From positions 1 to 32,151 of the forward strand of contig NZ_BONC01000082.1 of NCBI RefSeq assembly GCF_016862515.1: 32,151 bases of DNA, given 5' to 3'. The stretch's first letter is position 1. Each line of letters begins with the position of its first letter. A program made the translations under genes and the position numbers. This DNA comes from Asanoa iriomotensis. GTDB lineage: Bacteria; Actinomycetota; Actinomycetes; Mycobacteriales; Micromonosporaceae. The notes under the pieces are model-generated. The model did not search any database. It was given only the letters and a program-made list of their open reading frames with translations, and was not told the DNA's origin. This document shows, piece after piece, positions 27,885-32,151 of the stretch.

Positions 27885-27971
27885 GTCCGACAGACCGCCA
27901 CGATCTGGTCCGATCGCCAGCTGTTTGGGTTCGAGCGAGGCGCGAGGTGGCGCTGACACCCCGCCGACGCG

Positions 27972-28514
27972 TCAGGTGTGCAGGCGCGAGCGTGGTCCGA
28001 AGCGCCGGGCCACCGCCACGCCGGCGCCGGCCAACGTCGCCAGGATCGCGAGCGATGCCACCAGCGCCAGGGCGGTGCGGCCGCCATCGGGCTCGGCCGC
28101 ATCTGACCCGGCGGGGAGCCCGACCGTGAGGGTCGCGTCGCCCGCGAGGCCGTCGTCGCACTCCGCCTTCAGTGCGTACTGGCCGGGTGCCGCGTTGGCC
28201 GGAATCAGGTACGTGACCCGGAAGGCGCCCGGCCCGCCCGCCGGGTAGGGCTCCAGCGGCAGCTCCGGCGGCCCGCCGAAGGGGACCACGTTCACGCTGG
28301 CCGAGGTGGCGCGGGCGCCGCACCAGACGTCGACCACGGTTGTCCGGCCAGGCACCGAGTTCGGCGCGAACACCGTCGCGTCCGCCGCTGCGGCCGGGCC
28401 GGCGCCGGCCACCACGAGCAACGACGCCACCGCCACCCCGACGGCGCCGCGCACACCCAGGCCCATCGCCACGGCCCGGACGACCCGGGCCGGCCGACTG
28501 AGACCTAGCCGCAT
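27972..28514 (-). CDS. Secreted, C-terminally membrane-anchored small surface protein
   Basis: 180 residues from ATG 28514. An N-terminal signal-like segment (basic start, hydrophobic VGVAVASLLVVAGAG, cleavage near AAAADA) is followed by a beta-rich domain of about 90 residues with two Cys (VWCGA and AECDDG) that could form one disulfide in an Ig-like fold. A C-terminal helix (ALALVASLAILATLAGAGVAV) ends in a basic tail (ARRFGPRSR). So it is probably a surface protein anchored by its C-terminus. An in-frame ATG at 28616 is possible but would place extra residues before the signal. It is downstream of the CapA-like gene on the same strand. I do not recognise a family. Confidence 0.75.
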   Translation of the reverse strand: MRLGLSRPARVVRAVAMGLGVRGAVGVAVASLLVVAGAGPAAAADATVFAPNSVPGRTTVVDVWCGARATSASVNVVPFGGPPELPLEPYPAGGPGAFRVTYLIPANAAPGQYALKAECDDGLAGDATLTVGLPAGSDAAEPDGGRTALALVASLAILATLAGAGVAVARRFGPRSRLHT

Positions 28515-28616
28515 GACCCCATCCACCCCCACCGGTCGCCGGTAGCCACAGGACACCAGAAAACCCCGGCCACCAACCGATTTCCGGCGTTCAGGTCCGC
28601 CGACCCCGGACTCCAC

Positions 28617-29825
28617 TTAAGATTGACCGTCGATCCGCAGGCCAGCCTGACGGGCACCGAGCAAGTCGAGATACCCGACGATCCGGCGATGGATCCGGCC
28701 CCAGTCCTCGCGCTCCGACGCCGGCGACGAGCGCAGCGCCGCCGGCAGGTCCACGACCCGGGCCGCGGGCTGGTACTGCATGAACGTCGGCACCGCCGAC
28801 GCCGACGTCGCCTTCCACCGGCCCGGGCCTACCCGCGCGAACGTGAACTCCGCGACCACGGCATCCTGCGTGTTCTCCGGCGACCCGTCCGGGAAGCGGG
28901 TCGTCAGGTTGCCCAACCCATACGCCACCCACTTGTCGCCGATCTTCTCGAACGGCTGCACCACGTGCACGTGATGCCCCACGATCAGGTCGATGTCCGG
29001 CGACGCGAGCAGCTCCCTGGCGATGCCGAGCTGACCCTCGTCGGCCTCGTTCTGGTACTCCGTGCCCCAGTGCAGCGACACCACGACGATCTCAGCGCCG
29101 GCGGAACGCGCCTGGCGCGTCCCGGCGAGCACCGCCTCGGTCGAGAGCAGGTTCGCCGACCACTCCTTGCCCGGCTCACGCGACAGACCATTGAAAGAGA
29201 ACGTGTACGAAAGCTGGGCGACCTTCACCCCGCGTACCGCCAGAATTGTCGGTTTTGCTGCCTCCACGGCGGAGCGGGCCGTGCCCGTGTGCCGGATCCC
29301 GACGCGGTCCAGGTTGTCGAGTGTCCGCGCGATCCCGGCCATCCCGGTGTCGAGCGAATGGTTCGAAGCGGTCGAGCACGTGTCGAAACCGGCGTCGGCC
29401 GCGGCGTCGGCGAGCTCCGGCGGCACGCTGAAGATCGGGTACCCGGTGAACGGCCCGCCACGCTCCGCCAACGGCGTCTCCATATGACAGATGCCCAGGT
29501 CGGCCGCCCGGATCCGGGGCGCGACGCCGGCCAGCACCTTGGTGAAGTCGTACGCGTCCGGCCGGCCCGCGTCGGCCGCCGCCTGCGCCGTCAGCTCCGG
29601 ATGGACCAGCAGGTCGCCCGCGGCGGCGATGGTGATCGAGTCAGCGGGGCCGGCCACCCGCGGCGGGCCCACCAAACCGCCCGCCAGGCCGCCCGGCAGC
29701 AACGCCGGCAGGACCGCCATCGTGGGCAACCAGGCCAACCCGAGAGCCAGCACCGCCGGCACGAAGCTCACCGCCAGAGCACGGGCTAAAACCGGCAAAA
29801 CCCGCTTAGCGGGCTCATCGTCCAT
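28617..29825 (-). CDS. CapA-family protein (metallophosphatase-like, poly-gamma-glutamate synthesis type)
   Basis: 402 residues from ATG 29825, with AGGA 9 nt upstream. One membrane helix near the start (about 15-40) then the CapA domain: AAAGDLLVHPE (metal Asp71 and H75), NHSLDTGM, SLHWGTEYQ, IVGHHVHVVQP and YGLGNLTTRF. The family is named for B. anthracis CapA but most members, with no capB/capC beside them as here, have no proven role. The long N-terminal extension from 30020 is in frame but lacks a binding site and is unlike the family. Outside the cell by the single N-terminal anchor. Confidence 0.92.
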   Translation of the reverse strand: MDDEPAKRVLPVLARALAVSFVPAVLALGLAWLPTMAVLPALLPGGLAGGLVGPPRVAGPADSITIAAAGDLLVHPELTAQAAADAGRPDAYDFTKVLAGVAPRIRAADLGICHMETPLAERGGPFTGYPIFSVPPELADAAADAGFDTCSTASNHSLDTGMAGIARTLDNLDRVGIRHTGTARSAVEAAKPTILAVRGVKVAQLSYTFSFNGLSREPGKEWSANLLSTEAVLAGTRQARSAGAEIVVVSLHWGTEYQNEADEGQLGIARELLASPDIDLIVGHHVHVVQPFEKIGDKWVAYGLGNLTTRFPDGSPENTQDAVVAEFTFARVGPGRWKATSASAVPTFMQYQPAARVVDLPAALRSSPASEREDWGRIHRRIVGYLDLLGARQAGLRIDGQS

Positions 29826-30167
29826 AACAGACAATCCTGGCCCATTCGCTGACCGGCCCGCGCGTGAACGACAAAAGACGATCAAGCGACACTTGTACGG
29901 CGGGCCGATACCGCGCTCGGCCCGATGGTTACCGCTACTCCCCCATTCGACCGAGGCGGCGGCTTGGGCCCCGATTGCGGGCAGACGCTTCCGAACTGCC
30001 AGGCTTGTCCGCGTGTGCATGGATTAAACGGACAAGACGGTATGGCGCCTTGCCGGCCCGAGCCCTCCCCGGGTCGTCCCACCTGACTAGCTGCCCACCA
30101 AGCGAATGTGGCGCAGACCACAAAAGTGCCAGGTCAAAGTGGTGCGAGCCCTGTCTAACCTCTTCGG
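29826..30167. other. Divergent control region of about 340 bases
   Basis: No gene is seen. It holds a strong hairpin CGGGCCGA/TCGGCCCG (29901-29908, 29917-29924), an inverted repeat CTTGTCCG/CGGACAAG (30004-30011, 30029-30036; 17 bases between) and, at the right end, a -10 box for the lysozyme-fold gene. Both flanking genes encode envelope proteins. Confidence 0.55.
30156..30161 (+). promoter_or_regulatory. -10 box of a probably leaderless transcript
   Basis: TAACCT (TAnnnT) lies 6 bases before the GTG at 30168, which would place the transcript start at the start codon. No Shine-Dalgarno is present, in agreement. Confidence 0.45.
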
Positions 30168-31148
30168 GTGCCGCCCAGAGATATCGGAAAACATCGACAT
30201 GACGGAATTCGCCCGACTAGCCGTTCGGTTGAGGTCACTTCAGACGGACAGCCGGCCGGGCGACACAGACGAGAGATAGAGCCGAAGGAACTGAGCAAGC
30301 TCCGCGGTTGGCTCCAACCGATATTCGCCACCCCCGCGGCGCGTATCGGACTCGTCGCCGGACTCGCCTGCTGCCTCGGCCTCGCGGCCGCGGTCGAGAC
30401 CCGCGACGCGAACCAGCCGGCCCGGGCCATCACCTCGGTGGCGGCGGCGGAGCAAGCGGCGGCGAGAGCCGCGGCGGAACGGTCACTGGCGGAGACGCAG
30501 CAACGCGCTTCCCGGTCCGATGCCCGCGACGTCCTGACCCCCACCGAGACCCCCGCACCCACGCCGTCGGCGACCACCCCCACGACGCCGGCCGCTACCC
30601 CCACCAAATCCCCCACCCGCAAGCAAACCCCCCGCAAGACCACCACGAAGAAGGCAACAGCCCCCGCCAAGACCGCCACCGCCACCGCCACGGCCAAGCC
30701 GAAGCCGACCGTCGTAGCGCCGGTGGCCGGCCTGACCCAGGCGCAGATGAACAACGCCGCCACGATCGTCAAGACCGGCGTCAACATGGGCATTCCGGAG
30801 CGCGGCCTGATCGTCGCGATCGCGACGGCGATGCAGGAGAGCAACCTCTACAACCTGGCCAACACCGGGCTGCCGGAGTCGCTCAACTACCCCAACGAGG
30901 GCACCGGGTACGACCACGACTCGGTCGGCCTGTTCCAGCAGCGCACCAGCACCGGCTGGGGCACGGTCGAGGAGCTGATGACACCGGCTATTTCGGCGTC
31001 GAAGTTCTTCGCCGCGCTGCAGCAGGTGTTCGGCTGGCAGAACATGTCCATCGCCGGCGCCGCCCAGGCGGTGCAGGTGTCCGCGTTCCCCGACGCGTAC
31101 GCCCAGCACGAAGGCGCCGCCACCACCGTGGTGGAAGCGCTGATCTGA
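30168..31148 (+). CDS. Membrane-anchored lysozyme-fold (transglycosylase-like) protein
   Basis: 326 residues. A cytoplasmic basic start, one membrane helix (about 58-76), an Ala/Glu-rich helix (90-112), a long linker of Thr, Pro, Ala and Lys (about 122-183), then a C-terminal domain of about 140 residues with IVAIATAMQESNLYNL (Glu224 as likely catalytic acid), SVGLFQQRTSTGWGT and FFAALQQVFGW. The domain looks like the lysozyme-like fold seen on many actinobacterial cell-wall proteins. It would act on peptidoglycan outside the membrane; activity is not proven. GTG 30168 is supported by the leaderless -10 box. A perfect terminator follows. Confidence 0.85.
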   Translation: MPPRDIGKHRHDGIRPTSRSVEVTSDGQPAGRHRREIEPKELSKLRGWLQPIFATPAARIGLVAGLACCLGLAAAVETRDANQPARAITSVAAAEQAAARAAAERSLAETQQRASRSDARDVLTPTETPAPTPSATTPTTPAATPTKSPTRKQTPRKTTTKKATAPAKTATATATAKPKPTVVAPVAGLTQAQMNNAATIVKTGVNMGIPERGLIVAIATAMQESNLYNLANTGLPESLNYPNEGTGYDHDSVGLFQQRTSTGWGTVEELMTPAISASKFFAALQQVFGWQNMSIAGAAQAVQVSAFPDAYAQHEGAATTVVEALI

Positions 31149-31160
31149 TCCGGATGACGG

Positions 31161-31196
31161 AAAGACCCGGGCGGCTCACGGGCCGCCCGGGTCTTT
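31161..31196. terminator. Perfect bidirectional terminator
   Basis: Arms AAAGACCCGGGCGGC (31161-31175) and GCCGCCCGGGTCTTT (31182-31196) form a 15-bp perfect stem with a 6-nt loop. The A- and T-tracts at the ends make it work in both directions, between two converging genes. Confidence 0.92.
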
Positions 31197-31202
31197 CGTT
31201 CT

Positions 31203-32151
31203 TCAGCGGATGACCGCGGTGCGCCTCCCGCGCAGCCGAGGCCACTTCCCCTTGCCCTTGCCGTCCTTGCCGTCGTTCCCGTCCTGAGGCTGGTCACCGT
31301 CCGCGTCGGTCCGGCCCTCGTCCCCGGGTGCGGCGGACCGCAACGCAGGAGACCCGGCCGACTCCGGGCGGCGCTCGTCCCCAGCGGCGTCGGGCGCACC
31401 GGACCGCAGGGGAGGCAATGCCCCATCGGGTACGGACGAAGCGCGCGCCACAGAAGCGTCGCCGCCGCCGAGCTCGGGAGCCGCACTCCGCAGCCCGTTG
31501 TCGCCGACGTCGGCCTTACCGGACAGCCCCGCCGGCCCCGGTGGCTCGCCGTCCGCACCGCTTGTATCGCCCTTACCAGCGGCGCCGCCGCTTGCCCGAC
31601 TTCCGCTTCGCTTGCCGCTTCTTACCCGTTGCTCCGACGCCCGTTGGGCGCTCGTATGGCCAGATGGGCTGTTGTCCGCGTTCTCGACGGCCTTGCCGTT
31701 GCCGGCCGCACCGCCGGCGCGCTTCCCGCCCGCGCCACCGGCAGCAGCGCCACCGCCGCCATCACCTTCGGCCGCACGATCGTTACCGGCCGCCCGCCCA
31801 CGGCTCTCCGCGGGCCGCCCACCGTGCCCAGGCCGCCCACGCCCGTCAGAGTTGACCGGCCGCCCAGGCGCAGCGGGCCGAACGCTGTTGGCCGCGGACG
31901 CCCTCCCGGTAATCGGCACGCCCGTCGGACCACTCTCACCCGAGCCAGCCGCCCGCCCACTCGCACGACCCGCCGCCGCACCACCGGCACGGTCCTCGTC
32001 GCCTTCAGACCCACTATCGGCCACGCTGCCAGCCGCCGCACCACCCGCCGCGCGCGAGCCACTGCCGCCCGCACCGCCCGACGCCCCACCGCTCCCGGCA
32101 CGAGAGCTGCTGCTACCCGCCGCAGGGTTACTGCCAGCCGCACCGCCAGCG
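31203..32151 (-). CDS. C-terminal part of a long disordered Gly/Ala/Ser-rich protein (5' end beyond right edge)
   Basis: The frame is open from the right edge to the stop at 31203, giving at least 315 residues; a GTG at 32024 is in frame but there is no reason to start there. Composition is mainly Gly, Ala, Ser, Asp, Arg and Pro with no domain. Three imperfect repeats of the form LRS(A/G)AP occur (NGLRSAAPELGGGD, PPLRSGAPDAAGDE, PALRSAAPGDEGR). The tail is basic: GKGKGKWPRLRGRR. It ends 6 bases after the shared terminator. It may be the unstructured tail of a membrane or cell-division protein whose domain lies outside the window. Third-position GC supports this frame. I cannot name a family. 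Confidence 0.6.
   Translation of the reverse strand, partial: AGGAAGSNPAAGSSSSRAGSGGASGGAGGSGSRAAGGAAAGSVADSGSEGDEDRAGGAAAGRASGRAAGSGESGPTGVPITGRASAANSVRPAAPGRPVNSDGRGRPGHGGRPAESRGRAAGNDRAAEGDGGGGAAAGGAGGKRAGGAAGNGKAVENADNSPSGHTSAQRASEQRVRSGKRSGSRASGGAAGKGDTSGADGEPPGPAGLSGKADVGDNGLRSAAPELGGGDASVARASSVPDGALPPLRSGAPDAAGDERRPESAGSPALRSAAPGDEGRTDADGDQPQDGNDGKDGKGKGKWPRLRGRRTAVIR

Noticed and set aside
27925-27950. GGTTCGA resembling a tRNA T-loop
   Set aside because: No pairing T stem, no anticodon arm and no acceptor stem can be drawn around it.
29960-30167. A c-di-AMP (ydaO-type) riboswitch upstream of the lysozyme-fold gene, common before actinobacterial wall hydrolases
   Set aside because: The conserved core of that riboswitch was not found, and the -10 box next to the GTG argues for a leaderless transcript.

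Overview
The window is GC-rich throughout, with codons strongly biased to G/C in the third position, several GTG starts, four-base start/stop overlaps and signs of leaderless transcripts. The gene content (treXYZ, a kdp operon with kdpF, a type II citrate synthase, an LtrA protein, a MymA-like monooxygenase cluster) points to an actinobacterium. My best guess is Micromonosporaceae (Actinoplanes-like), inferred from gene style only. No tRNA, rRNA, insertion sequence, prophage or CRISPR array was found.

Left part (1-5100): a kdp potassium-pump operon on the minus strand, read as a 27-residue small membrane ORF, kdpF, kdpA and kdpB, with kdpB running off the left edge. A set of helically phased GACGC repeats lies upstream. 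Divergent from it are an orphan KdpD-like membrane sensor domain (DUF4118) with no kinase and a small membrane protein. These two share a nearly identical leader next to their start codons.

Middle part (5117-16510, all minus strand): the trehalose-from-glycogen operon glgX/treX-treY-treZ, with a folded 5' leader that may hide the glgX ribosome binding site; citrate synthase; and a compact three-gene cassette of a small membrane protein, a two-domain SAM methyltransferase and a membrane-anchored sulfatase/phosphatase-fold enzyme. That cassette is the best candidate for an uncharacterised envelope-modifying system.

Regulatory and catabolic part (16798-24963): a VOC protein converging on an AraC regulator through a 16-bp palindrome that encodes the last three residues of both; an RR-HK two-component system followed by a 61-residue membrane protein; and a TetR repressor divergent from a BVMO-SDR-alpha/beta-hydrolase cluster. 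The cluster could oxidise an alcohol to a ketone, the ketone to an ester, and then hydrolyse the ester.

Right part (25050-32151): LtrA, whose last codons contain two perfect TTATCCACA DnaA boxes just ahead of a membrane pentapeptide-repeat protein; a surface-anchored small protein; a CapA-family protein; a lysozyme-fold secreted protein with a leaderless promoter; a perfect bidirectional terminator; and the C-terminal part of a long disordered Gly/Ala/Ser-rich protein that continues past the right edge.
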